From Mucilaginibacter sp. JRF (lineage in GTDB: Bacteria; Bacteroidota; Bacteroidia; Sphingobacteriales; Sphingobacteriaceae), in assembly GCF_015223065.1 (NCBI RefSeq), contig NZ_JADFBY010000013.1:1-64000 (forward strand): DNA of 64,000 nucleotides, in the 5' to 3' direction. Each line of letters opens with the position of its first letter. Position 1 is the first letter of the stretch. The notes below the pieces were generated by a model. It saw nothing but the letters and a program-made list of their open reading frames with translations. It was not told where the DNA came from and did not search any database. The position numbers and the translations under genes were made by a program. This document shows, in pieces, positions 45,238 to 54,671 of the stretch.

Positions 45238-46836
45238 TTATTGTACATCCCACCAAACGCGAGTGTTGAAGTTATCAGCACCTTGGCTTGCAACAGCTGC
45301 CTGATAGTTGGCGCCGTTGGTTTGTGTTAATGTAACAGGATAAGGCATCCTGCGTGGTGTAGTTGTGCTATACTGACCTACGTAAGTTGGAGCAGTAATA
45401 ACAGGGAAACCTGACCTACGGTAGTTAGCGAACGTTTCGTTAAAGTTGAACGTAGCTGATGTATGTACATAGTACTCCATGTTAATTTGCTCTAACGCTG
45501 TAGCCGGTACTAACGGGTGAGCAGCAATGTAAGTAGTTATATCACCACCATCAACCACTGCAACTGTACCTGAACTGTTCATTTGCGATAAAGTAAGCAT
45601 GTTTGCTCTAAGCGCGTTAGCCCAGTGAGTAGCTGCAACACCTGTATTCCAACCGCGTGAAGCTGCTTCAGCCAACAATAGTTCAGACTCACCGTAAGTT
45701 AATACGATGTTAGCACCGCTACGGTCATCATAAACCAATAAACGAGGGCGTGAGTATCTGCCAAGCGGTGCCGGAGCATCGCCATCACCGTTAGCCGGAG
45801 TTGCGCCAGGATAACCTGTAGCTGTTGAGATATCACGGTTGCCACCTAACAGGTCATAACCATTTGGCATACCTACTTGTGATGCAAAGGTGCTGATACC
45901 TGGTCTGGTACGGTCCTCATTAAGTAATTTACCGTTACCGTTAGTGATCTCGGCAATGGCTGATACACGAGGGTCATTGTTCGCTTTCATATAATCGATC
46001 AATGTTTTACCCCAACGTACTTCGCGGAAATCGTCAGCAACTAATAAAGCCGCTGCGTTATCATTACCGTTACCGTTCGCGTTATCGGCATAAGTTTTAG
46101 CGTTATCAGTAATAGCACTCATGGTACCACCTGCATAAGCTTTTTCAGCCCACTCACGTGCTTCAGTAGCGTTAACTTTGGTCATACGCATAGCTACTTT
46201 AAGCATTAGGGTGTAGCCTAACTTTTTCCAACGCGCTACATCGCCACCGTAAAATAAATCGGCAGTTGGGCCTGCTTTAGTAGCATCTAAAGCAGCTGTA
46301 GCGGTTTCAAGCTGGCTAAGCATAGCGGCATATATATCCTCTTGCTGGTCAAACACCGGAGTGAATATACCGTTTTTAGCCTGGCCTTCCTGTGAGTAAG
46401 GCACATCACCGTAAAGGTCGGTTACGCGTTGTATAAATAACACACGTAATATAGTACCACAGGCATCAAGGTTGCTCAAATCAGCGTTACCTGCAACCAG
46501 GTTCTTCATCTCATCAACCAATGTTAAAGCCTGGTAGCCTCTGTTCCAGGTACGGTTGTAGTAACCAATACCGCTGCCACCTAATACATATTTATCACCG
46601 TTGCTGTAATAGCTGAATGTTGATGCCAGTGATTGAGTCCACATACTTTGGAAAAGTAGTTGATCGTAACCGGTTTGCGAAAAGGTGAACTGCGCCTGCG
46701 ATAAAAGGTAATTAGGATTGAATAGATCTCCTGATACCGCGTTAGGGTTAGTGTTAACCTCGTCGAAGTTCTTGGTACATCCGGCCATGAAAGTAGCACC
46801 TGCAAGCAGGAAGCCTAATATATATTTCTTCTTCAT
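45238..46836 (-). CDS. SusD-like surface glycan-binding lipoprotein
   Basis: 532 residues, lipoprotein signal with the lipobox Cys in F-M-A-G-C. SusD/RagB proteins sit on top of the SusC barrel as a lid and capture oligosaccharides. The sequence fits the SusD-like_2 group (F-D-E-V-N-T-N-P-N near the start, T-D-L-Y-G-D-V-P-Y-S, N-E-T-F-A-N-Y-R-R-S-G-F-P near the end). It starts 5 bp after susC, so they are co-transcribed, and a strong terminator follows. Confidence 0.93.
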   Translation of the reverse strand: MKKKYILGFLLAGATFMAGCTKNFDEVNTNPNAVSGDLFNPNYLLSQAQFTFSQTGYDQLLFQSMWTQSLASTFSYYSNGDKYVLGGSGIGYYNRTWNRGYQALTLVDEMKNLVAGNADLSNLDACGTILRVLFIQRVTDLYGDVPYSQEGQAKNGIFTPVFDQQEDIYAAMLSQLETATAALDATKAGPTADLFYGGDVARWKKLGYTLMLKVAMRMTKVNATEAREWAEKAYAGGTMSAITDNAKTYADNANGNGNDNAAALLVADDFREVRWGKTLIDYMKANNDPRVSAIAEITNGNGKLLNEDRTRPGISTFASQVGMPNGYDLLGGNRDISTATGYPGATPANGDGDAPAPLGRYSRPRLLVYDDRSGANIVLTYGESELLLAEAASRGWNTGVAATHWANALRANMLTLSQMNSSGTVAVVDGGDITTYIAAHPLVPATALEQINMEYYVHTSATFNFNETFANYRRSGFPVITAPTYVGQYSTTTPRRMPYPVTLTQTNGANYQAAVASQGADNFNTRVWWDVQ

Positions 46837-46841
46837 CGTCG

Positions 46842-49800
46842 TTAGTTTTTAAGTTTTAAGTTCAGGTTAAGACCATAAGTGCGGGTGAAAGGTAAGCTTG
46901 TACCTTCGATACCTGCATAGTTAATAGTGTTTGAGAAACCTGACTCAGGGTCAATATTATCAGTATGCTTCATGATGGTCCACAAGTTACGAGCTACGAA
47001 TGACACGTTGATGCCACCGAATGGAGTGCGTGCCAAAGCTTTGCTCGGAATGTTGTAACCTAAAGTTACCTGACGAAGTTTGATAAAGCTGCCATCAAGC
47101 ACGTTTAATGATGATATACGGCGAGCTAACTCCTGGTAGTAAGTTTGCGCGTCAGGGCTTGCAGTATTTGCAGCACCACTTGCAGTTACACCATCAACAG
47201 TTACACCACCTTCACGACCTTCAAGCGTCATTTGGTTCAAACCACGGAAGATACTGTAGTAGTTAGTTGCTGAAAGCACTTTGTTACCAAAGCGGTAATC
47301 AACCAGGAATGATAAACTGAATTGTTTGTAGTTAAAGTTGTTATTGAAACCACCGTAAAGGTTTGGTAATGCTGAACCCATTGGGGTAAGCGCACCTTGT
47401 AGTGGAATACCGTTAGCGTCAACAATGATTTGGCCGCTTGCAGTACGCTGATAATCGTAAGCTAATATTTGCGGACCAGCTAAACCAACAACAAGCGCGG
47501 TGCTCGCGTTAAGCGGACGGTAAGTACCGAAGTTAATGTTTGCGTTAGTTACACCATCTGTTTGAAGTATCTTGTTCTTAACATAAGTTAAGTTGAATGA
47601 CGGAGTCCAGCTGAATGATTCAGTACGAACCGGAGTACCGTGCAATTCTAACTCGATACCTCTGTTTTGAGTTGAACCTGTACCAATGTACCTGTTAGTG
47701 TAACCTGATGATTGGTCAATAGTACTGTTGATGATCTCGTTAGTTGTTTTACGTGAGAAAACAGACAAGTCGAAACCTAAACGGTCACCAAAGAATTTCA
47801 TCTCTAAACCAGCCTCAAGCTCTTTCAGGGTGAAAGGTTTCAGGAACAAGTTTGGTAATTGAGAGCTGAAACCACCAGTAGGAGTACCATTGATAGCGTT
47901 GTTCACGTTATAGTAAACCTGGTTAGTGTATGGGTTAGCCGCACCACTGCTTTGCGCGAATGATAAACGTACTTTACCAAAATCAACATTCTGCATTTTC
48001 CACAGATCAGAGAAGATAAAGCTACCTGATACTGATGGCGTGAAGATACCACGACCTACCTCTGATGAGATACTGCTGTATGTATCGTAACGACCGGTAG
48101 TACCGATAACGATGTAATCTTTAATTGAGAAATCTGCTGAGTAGTAAGCTGAGTTAACGTTTTGCTTAGTGTAAGCGTCAATTGGGTTGGCGTTACGGCT
48201 TGCAAAGTTTTTCAAGCTGTAGAAGTAAGGGATAATGAAACCACCGTTACCGCTGATGAATGTACCAGTGTAGCTGCTTTTACGGATGTTACCACCTACT
48301 GACATATCTACACGTAAGAAATCCTTAACAATGTCATGACGACCGTTGATCAAGATATCCGCGTTCAACTCATCTGTCTGATAGTTAGTTTGAGTCATGG
48401 TACCATTATCATTACGATAAGCTGTTCCTGTTGGCTCAATGCCTATACGCTCGTCATTAATGTTATCATAACCTAAACGAGCCTGTGCTGATAACCAGTT
48501 AGTAAAGCTATATTTAGCAGTAACCGCTGATATTAAGCGTTTTCTGTAAACATTATTAACAAAGTTATTGGCTGCAAAGTATGGGTTAGTTACATAAACG
48601 TCATTTGTAAATGTTTGCTCTCTGCCTGATGCCAAAGTACCTGGTGAAAGGATGCTCTGATCCTGGTTTGGAGCCAGAAAGGTTACGTTGTTCGGGTTAC
48701 CCGGACCATCGCTCAAGCCTGAACGGTTTTTACTTTTCTCGTAAACGTAGTTGGCCATTAACGATACCTCAAGTTTTGAAGTAACTGACTGCATACCGTT
48801 AAAGTTGAATGTTTTACGATCAAGGTAGCTGTTAGGTACAATTGAGTTAGCGCGCATGTTTGAACCTGATAAGCGGAAGCTACCAGTTTCGCCACCGCCT
48901 GAGAATGTAGCAGTGTTAGTAGTTGTAGGCGCGGTACGGTAAAAATCAAGGTAATTGTTTACCGGTGAGTAAGCATAGCTGTTACCGTCAAACTGAATTA
49001 CTTGCGAACCATCCATTTTAGCACCCCAAGCTAAGTTACCTGAAGCTAATGCCCCATCAGCAGTAGTTGGTTTTAAACCATTTTGACCCTGACCGTATAC
49101 ATTTTGGAAGTCAGTATTGTCAACCGGTTTATCTAATTGTACGTTGCTGTTTATTTCAACACCAAAGCCAGCATTCTTTTTACCGGTTTTAGTAGTGATC
49201 ACAATTACACCACCGCTTGCACGTGTACCATATAGTGCAGATGCTGACTGGCCTTTAAGTACAGTGATGCTCTCGATATCATCAGGGTTGATGTTTGAGA
49301 TACCATCACCATAATCGGCACCGCCCCACTCACCTGATGAACCACGTTGCGTGTTATCAATAGGCACACCATTAATAACGTATAATGGGCCGTTAGTTGA
49401 GAAGCTGGTTAAACCACGTAATAAAACGCGGGCTGATGAACCCGGACCACCTGCTGACTGGCCAATGCTCACACCGGCAACACGGCCAGATAGTGATGAC
49501 ATAACGTTAGTTTCGCGGGCTTTGTTAAAGTTATCGCTGTTTACTGTAGTTACAGCGTAACCAAGGGTACGTTGTTCTTTTTTGATACCTAACGCTGTTA
49601 CAACAACCTCTTTAAGGTCTGTTTGCGCTGGTTGTAAGGTTACGTTAATTACAGTTTTACCTGCAACCGCTACTTCTTGAGTAGTATAACCTATAAATGA
49701 GAAAACCAATGTACCGTTATCGGGCGCATTGATAGAGAATTTACCTGTAGCATCGGTAACTGTACCAGCGCTTGAGCCTTTAACGGCTACTGATACACCC

Positions 49801-50000
49801 GGAAGGGGAGCGCCGTTTTCGTCAACTACCTTACCGGTAACCGCTACTGGAGCTACTGCTTTAATTGATACCGGCGCCGCAACAACAGTGTTGTTAAAAT
49901 TGGTAGCGGCCACGGCTAACATAGAGAACTTAAAAATTAATGAGGCTTTTTTTAGCCAGTACTTATCCCTTACACCCGATGGATGTTCAAAATATTTCAT
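46842..50000 (-). CDS. SusC/RagA-type TonB-dependent outer membrane transporter
   Basis: 1052 residues. A long signal region (to about A-A-P, residue 43) is followed by a carboxypeptidase-regulatory domain (54-115, starting V-T-G-K-V-V-D-E-N-G-A-P-L-P-G-V), a TonB box (K-E-V-V-V-T-A-L-G-I), a plug (130-250, ending G-G-V-I-V-I-T-T-K-T-G) and a 22-strand barrel ending in L-N-L-N-L-K-L-K-N. It imports oligosaccharides across the outer membrane with TonB energy, together with SusD downstream. The plug lacks the long STN extension seen in transporters paired with an anti-sigma factor, fitting the absence of such genes here. Confidence 0.94.
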   Translation of the reverse strand: MKYFEHPSGVRDKYWLKKASLIFKFSMLAVAATNFNNTVVAAPVSIKAVAPVAVTGKVVDENGAPLPGVSVAVKGSSAGTVTDATGKFSINAPDNGTLVFSFIGYTTQEVAVAGKTVINVTLQPAQTDLKEVVVTALGIKKEQRTLGYAVTTVNSDNFNKARETNVMSSLSGRVAGVSIGQSAGGPGSSARVLLRGLTSFSTNGPLYVINGVPIDNTQRGSSGEWGGADYGDGISNINPDDIESITVLKGQSASALYGTRASGGVIVITTKTGKKNAGFGVEINSNVQLDKPVDNTDFQNVYGQGQNGLKPTTADGALASGNLAWGAKMDGSQVIQFDGNSYAYSPVNNYLDFYRTAPTTTNTATFSGGGETGSFRLSGSNMRANSIVPNSYLDRKTFNFNGMQSVTSKLEVSLMANYVYEKSKNRSGLSDGPGNPNNVTFLAPNQDQSILSPGTLASGREQTFTNDVYVTNPYFAANNFVNNVYRKRLISAVTAKYSFTNWLSAQARLGYDNINDERIGIEPTGTAYRNDNGTMTQTNYQTDELNADILINGRHDIVKDFLRVDMSVGGNIRKSSYTGTFISGNGGFIIPYFYSLKNFASRNANPIDAYTKQNVNSAYYSADFSIKDYIVIGTTGRYDTYSSISSEVGRGIFTPSVSGSFIFSDLWKMQNVDFGKVRLSFAQSSGAANPYTNQVYYNVNNAINGTPTGGFSSQLPNLFLKPFTLKELEAGLEMKFFGDRLGFDLSVFSRKTTNEIINSTIDQSSGYTNRYIGTGSTQNRGIELELHGTPVRTESFSWTPSFNLTYVKNKILQTDGVTNANINFGTYRPLNASTALVVGLAGPQILAYDYQRTASGQIIVDANGIPLQGALTPMGSALPNLYGGFNNNFNYKQFSLSFLVDYRFGNKVLSATNYYSIFRGLNQMTLEGREGGVTVDGVTASGAANTASPDAQTYYQELARRISSLNVLDGSFIKLRQVTLGYNIPSKALARTPFGGINVSFVARNLWTIMKHTDNIDPESGFSNTINYAGIEGTSLPFTRTYGLNLNLKLKN

Positions 50001-50080
50001 AATTTTACTCGGTTAAAGTGACTTGATTATGAGGCAATAACAGCTGCCACTGCGATTGCCGTTTGTTAATTAGTTTCTTG

Positions 50081-50114
50081 CAGGAATTATGAATAATAAT
50101 TCCTGTTTTTTTTT
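50081..50114 (+). terminator. plus-strand terminator inside the susC leader
   Basis: Perfect 10-bp arms (CAGGAATTAT and its complement) around GAATA, followed by nine T residues on the plus strand. No plus-strand gene lies upstream for 18 kb, so it would end an antisense transcript rising from the 5' end of susC. Seen from the minus strand it is a leader hairpin without a U-tract. Confidence 0.6.
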
Positions 50115-50777
50115 GCGGAGTACCGTTTATCTCATATTGTTTTTTTGTTTAAAGGTTAATACTTAATTAATAAACATACATATCTTTTTTAGTGCTGTTA
50201 ACCGATCTGCCGGTGATATACCTGACCTGAATAAACTGCCCGTTAAAACAACAGACGCTATCCCGTTCAATACCGCAGACCATGATTTATATTGGATGAA
50301 AACTGGTGTAGATTGATTATAAAAATCGATTGCAGAGCTTGCAAAAGCACAAGGGCGCACTGCTGCTATACAGGCATTTTGCTTTTGATTAGTAATGATG
50401 TACTGAGTAAAGTTTTTGTACATATTTTACGCGCTTACAATAGTTATTTTAAAAACGTTGAGGCAATTTAACATTAATGTTACATATCCAAAACAATTTT
50501 TAATTTTTTTTTATAAACATTCTACAAAACATTTAAAAACTGTAATCTTGACATTACTTTTTAAATATTTTAATTATTCACTAATATATAGTTTATTATT
50601 TTATTTAAAAACAAGCCTTTAATGATTTGATTAAATAACAAAAAATTAAATTGTTACTTATCGATATCATAATATGATGCGTATCACAAAAAATATTGAA
50701 TAAAAATTCAATAAAACGTTTTACATTATGATTTGATGTATAAATCCGCTTGTTTAATTTATTTTATAAAATAAATT

Positions 50778-50785
50778 TAGCTTTG
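50778..50785 (+). promoter_or_regulatory. -7 box of the acyl-CoA synthetase gene
   Basis: TAGCTTTG fits TAnnTTTG, 29 bp before ATG 50815. The -33 region is only T/A rich, without a clear TTTG. Confidence 0.4.
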
Positions 50786-50814
50786 TCTTAACAACAACCA
50801 ATTAGTCAACTTAA

Positions 50815-52731
50815 ATGAACTTTGACAGCAAATTAGCTACAGTACCCAGCCTGATACATAATATAATTAACAATATCCATCCGGCTACTCATCCCTTTTT
50901 AAGCCATAAAGTAAAAAACGAATGGGTGGATATATCATACAAAGAGGCTTTGGAGAAAATCAATGCCGTATCGGCCTGGTTACTGCACATCGGTATTAAA
51001 AAAGGCGACCATATTGCCCTGATGATAGAGAACGGGCCCGACTATATATATTATGATCAGGCACTACAGCAAATAGGCGCCGTTAACACCTCCATCTACC
51101 CTACCCTTAGCGAGGCGGATGTGGAGTATATATTAAATGATTCGCAGGCGCGCACAATATTAGTAGGTAATCCATTCCTTTTTCGTAAGACACAGAAGAT
51201 AGCGAACAACTGCCCGGCGCTCATCCGCATTATACCTGCTTTTGATGATTTTGAGAAACACATCTCCGGTTCGGTATTGAACGCCGGCATCATCGGCTTT
51301 AAACAGATTATTGCTGAAGGCACCTCATTACTGAAGCAATATGAATCGGCTATTAAAATAGCGCGCGAGGCTATCCTACCGTCCGATCTTTCATGCCTTA
51401 TATATACATCGGGCACTACGGGCACGCCTAAAGGCGCCATGCTTACGCATTACAACTTAACAGCCAATGTTTGGGCCAGCCTGATGCAGATCACCGTGGT
51501 TGAAAAAACAGATGTATTCCTGTCGTTCCTACCCTTGTCGCACGTATTTGAGCGTACTGCTACTTACCACATATGTTTGGCGGCGGGTTGTAAGATAGTA
51601 TTCGCGCAAAGTCTTGATCTGCTGGCTAAAAACATGGGCGAGGTAAAGCCAACCATCATGAACTGTGTACCCCGCCTGCTTGAACGCATACAGGACAGGG
51701 CCATGAAAACCGGCACCGAAGCCGGAGGCATAAAAGCTAAGATATTTTTATGGGCACTTAACGTAGGGCGTAAATATCGCTACGCTGTTGAGGCAGGTAA
51801 GTCGCCTGGGTTGATACTAAACAGCCAGAATAAGCTTGCCGACAAACTGGTATTCAGCAAGATAAAGGAGAAAACCGGGGGCCGATTAAAGTTCATGATA
51901 TCGGGCGGTGGAGCATTGCCTAAAAATGTGGGCGAATTTTTTGGCGACCTGGGCATCAAAGTTTTAGAAGGCTACGGCCTCACCGAAACATCGCCGGTAA
52001 TGAGTGTTAACGAGCAGGACAGGCAAGTATACGGCACAGCGGGCAAGGTTATACCGGGCATTGAAGTAGCCATACAAAATATTGACACACAGAAAATATA
52101 TACCATTCAGACACACGAAAGCTTTAAGCCCGATTTTGAATCGGAAGAAGGGGAAATAATAGTACGTGGTCACTGCGTGATGAAGGGTTACTGGAACAAG
52201 CCGGAAGATACTGCCGCCGCTATTGATAAGGATGGATGGTTCCATACGGGCGATATCGGCAAATTCTTTAAAGGTAACATTCAGATAACCGACAGGCTGA
52301 AAAACATGCTGGTGAACGCTTATGGCAAAAACGTGTACCCTACCCCTGTTGAAAACACTTATTTAAAAAGTCCGCGTATTGAGGGCGTATTTTTAATTGG
52401 CGACAGGCGCGAGTATATCACAGCTATCATTATCCCATCAAAAGATTCGTTGCAAACAAAGTTTGGCCTGCCCGAAAGCTTTTTTGAACAGGAGGATACT
52501 TTTATTGAAGATGCCGAGGTAGTAAAATGGATTGCTGAGGATATACGTAAATACTCAAACGAGCTGGCAAAATTCGAGCGTATCAAAAACTTTAAGGTAA
52601 AACGTAAGCCTTTCAGCATGGATGAAGGCGAGATAACCCCTACCATGAAAGCCAAACGCCGTGTTATTGAAAAGAAATACGCCCAGGCTATTGATGATCT
52701 GTACGCTGCCGAGGCCGACGATGCGCTGTAA
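50815..52731 (+). CDS. long-chain acyl-CoA synthetase (AMP-forming)
   Basis: 638 residues. It activates fatty acids with ATP and CoA for beta-oxidation or lipid synthesis, in the cytosol or at the inner membrane. The ANL-family motifs are clear: P-loop Y-T-S-G-T-T-G-T-P-K-G (about 197-207), Y-G-L-T-E-T-S-P, G-W-F-H-T-G-D-I-G and the C-terminal hinge. Length is normal for FadD15-type synthetases. Stand-alone gene; its stop abuts the stop of the convergent OmpA-family gene with no base between them. Confidence 0.92.
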   Translation: MNFDSKLATVPSLIHNIINNIHPATHPFLSHKVKNEWVDISYKEALEKINAVSAWLLHIGIKKGDHIALMIENGPDYIYYDQALQQIGAVNTSIYPTLSEADVEYILNDSQARTILVGNPFLFRKTQKIANNCPALIRIIPAFDDFEKHISGSVLNAGIIGFKQIIAEGTSLLKQYESAIKIAREAILPSDLSCLIYTSGTTGTPKGAMLTHYNLTANVWASLMQITVVEKTDVFLSFLPLSHVFERTATYHICLAAGCKIVFAQSLDLLAKNMGEVKPTIMNCVPRLLERIQDRAMKTGTEAGGIKAKIFLWALNVGRKYRYAVEAGKSPGLILNSQNKLADKLVFSKIKEKTGGRLKFMISGGGALPKNVGEFFGDLGIKVLEGYGLTETSPVMSVNEQDRQVYGTAGKVIPGIEVAIQNIDTQKIYTIQTHESFKPDFESEEGEIIVRGHCVMKGYWNKPEDTAAAIDKDGWFHTGDIGKFFKGNIQITDRLKNMLVNAYGKNVYPTPVENTYLKSPRIEGVFLIGDRREYITAIIIPSKDSLQTKFGLPESFFEQEDTFIEDAEVVKWIAEDIRKYSNELAKFERIKNFKVKRKPFSMDEGEITPTMKAKRRVIEKKYAQAIDDLYAAEADDAL

Positions 52732-54633
52732 TTATTGAGCCACGATCTTGAATTCGGTGCGCCGGTTTAGCTGGCGGCCGTTTTCGGTATTATTATCAGC
52801 AATGGGTTGGGTTTCGCCATAACCTTTGTATACTAATCGCCCGGCTGGTACTTTATCTTTAATAAGATAATTATATACCTCTTTAGCCCGGTTTTCTGAC
52901 AGCACCTTGTTCAGATCATCATTACCCATGTTATCCGTATGGCCTGATATTTCTATCCGCACCGTAGGGTTCTCATTCATAAATTGTATCAGCTTAGCCA
53001 GCTCCGCCTTTGATTCGGGCTTAAGGTTATATTTATTGGTATCGAAAAAGATATTGCGCAACACCACCTTTTTGCCCACCTCAATGGGCGATAGCTCCAC
53101 CTCTATATTAAACGGCGATTTAGGCACCTGCCCAACCAGCGAAAAGTTCTCCGAATAAAACAGGTAACCGCTGCGCGAAATGTTCAACCCGTAATTTTTA
53201 CCCGATGTAAGCGTAGCTAAAAAGCCGCCATCGTGTTCGCCGCTGTAATCCCGGTATACATCGCGGTTGCGTTCCAGGTCTATGATCTCGATATCAGCCT
53301 CGAGGGGTTGTTTGGTTTTTGCATCAATAACCTTACCTTTTACGTAGGTTACCAGTTTTGGCCTGGCCTTTTGCGGCATTTCAAACATATATATATCAAA
53401 CCCGCCGCTGCCCTGTAATTTGTTCGACGAAAAGAAAGCGTAATTGCCTTGCGCGGTCAATGTGAGCCCATTCTCATCACCGCTTGAGTTAATGGGATAA
53501 CCCAAATTTTCGGGCTTTTGCCATTTTCCATTCGCATCAAGCCTGCTCACAAACAGATCCTTATTACCCAAACCCGGCCAGCCGTTCGAGCAAAAATACA
53601 GCGTATTATCATCAGGATGGATAAATGGTGATTGCTCATCGTAAGGCGTGTTGATGCTTGGGCCAAGGTTTTCGGGTTCTGTCCAGCCATTATCGGTTAG
53701 GTTGGTTTTCCAGATGTCGTATCCTCCCAAACCACCGGCCTTGTTACTCACAAAATATAGCGTACGTCCATCGGCGCTTATTGAGGGTTGCGACTCCCAG
53801 GCACCTGTATTTACCGGCGGGTTTATACCTACAGGCTTGCCCCAATCATCCCCATGTTTTTGTGCAATATAAATATCACACTTACCACGCCCATCGGGGC
53901 GGTTACAGCCTGTAAAAAACAGGTAATGCCCGTCCTGAGATATGGATTGCGCGCCCTCATTATAGTTTGGCGTATTAATATTGCTGCTTAAATAAGTCGC
54001 GGCCTGCCATTTGCCGTCCTTTTTTTCACTCTTATAAAAATCTTCGTTGTCGTTTATCTTGCGGGTAAATATCAGGGTACTTTCATCGGCGGTAGCCACG
54101 GGCATATACTCATCATCGGCAGAGTTTACGCCGGTGCCAATATTCATCGGCTTAAAGGCAACCGGATTTTTTATAGCCTCGACAGAAAAATCACAATCAC
54201 CTATCAGCTTTTGGGCATAGGCCATATTTTGCAGGGTGATGTTATTGAATGTAAGATACTTTTGCAGATGCTGCTTAGCCTGAACATATTGAGCCTCTGA
54301 TACTTCTATCTCGCCCAGCTTAAGGTAAACCGCACGGTTAAAGTCGGCATTAAGGGTAATGGCTTTACGGTAATGCTCAATAGCGGCTTTATGATCGCGC
54401 TTGCGGCGTGAAAGATCGGCCAGTTGAATGTGGGCTTCAACAAATTTACTATCCTCGGCAATGGCTTTATTGAGTTCCACAATCGCCTCGTCAAACAAGC
54501 GTTCGTCCATCAATCGGTTGGCCTCGGCAAAATGGCTAATGGCTTGTTTATCCGTGCTGGTGTATTGACCGTTTTGCGCAAAAGCGGTAATAGTTGCGAA
54601 AAATAGCAAGAACAGTAGAGAAATAAATCGCAT
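52732..54633 (-). CDS. TPR / beta-propeller / OmpA-family envelope protein (PorE-like architecture)
   Basis: 633 residues, signal peptide to A-F-A-Q. Residues 25-150 are TPRs (E-A-N-R-L-M-D-E-R-L-F-D-E-A-I), 170-420 WD40/PD40-like propeller blades (T-L-Y-F-V-S-N-K-A-G-G-L-G-G-Y-D-I-W), 430-510 a carboxypeptidase-regulatory domain (V-K-G-K-V-I-D-A-K-T), and 525-633 an OmpA-C peptidoglycan-binding domain (E-I-S-G-H-T-D). This four-part order is that of PorE of the type IX secretion system, though a lipobox Cys is absent here. It probably links outer membrane assemblies to murein. Downstream partner of queE (38-bp gap). Confidence 0.88.
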   Translation of the reverse strand: MRFISLLFLLFFATITAFAQNGQYTSTDKQAISHFAEANRLMDERLFDEAIVELNKAIAEDSKFVEAHIQLADLSRRKRDHKAAIEHYRKAITLNADFNRAVYLKLGEIEVSEAQYVQAKQHLQKYLTFNNITLQNMAYAQKLIGDCDFSVEAIKNPVAFKPMNIGTGVNSADDEYMPVATADESTLIFTRKINDNEDFYKSEKKDGKWQAATYLSSNINTPNYNEGAQSISQDGHYLFFTGCNRPDGRGKCDIYIAQKHGDDWGKPVGINPPVNTGAWESQPSISADGRTLYFVSNKAGGLGGYDIWKTNLTDNGWTEPENLGPSINTPYDEQSPFIHPDDNTLYFCSNGWPGLGNKDLFVSRLDANGKWQKPENLGYPINSSGDENGLTLTAQGNYAFFSSNKLQGSGGFDIYMFEMPQKARPKLVTYVKGKVIDAKTKQPLEADIEIIDLERNRDVYRDYSGEHDGGFLATLTSGKNYGLNISRSGYLFYSENFSLVGQVPKSPFNIEVELSPIEVGKKVVLRNIFFDTNKYNLKPESKAELAKLIQFMNENPTVRIEISGHTDNMGNDDLNKVLSENRAKEVYNYLIKDKVPAGRLVYKGYGETQPIADNNTENGRQLNRRTEFKIVAQ

Positions 54634-54671
54634 AGGGTTACAATACGGTTATATAACCCAAGTTACAACAA

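Larger units (their letters stand above)
50001..50814. other. 814-bp AT-rich gap between susC and the acyl-CoA synthetase gene
   Basis: Divergent promoter region. I see no convincing gene: short frames at 50163-50423 and 50416-50622 have no family resemblance. It holds a terminator-shaped hairpin at 50081-50114 (plus direction), a half LacI-like motif near 50325-50334, and a weak susC promoter candidate on the minus strand (TTTG at 50489-50492, then TTAAATTG at 50464-50471). The long leader of susC may be regulatory. Confidence 0.5.

Noticed and set aside
50163-50423. 86-residue minus-strand frame in the susC leader
   Set aside because: No family resemblance, no signal peptide or domain, composition set by the AT-rich gap, and a leader hairpin lies between it and susC.
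50416-50622. 68-residue plus-strand frame, Lys/Leu/Phe rich
   Set aside because: Typical spurious frame of AT-rich DNA; no promoter or recognisable protein feature.
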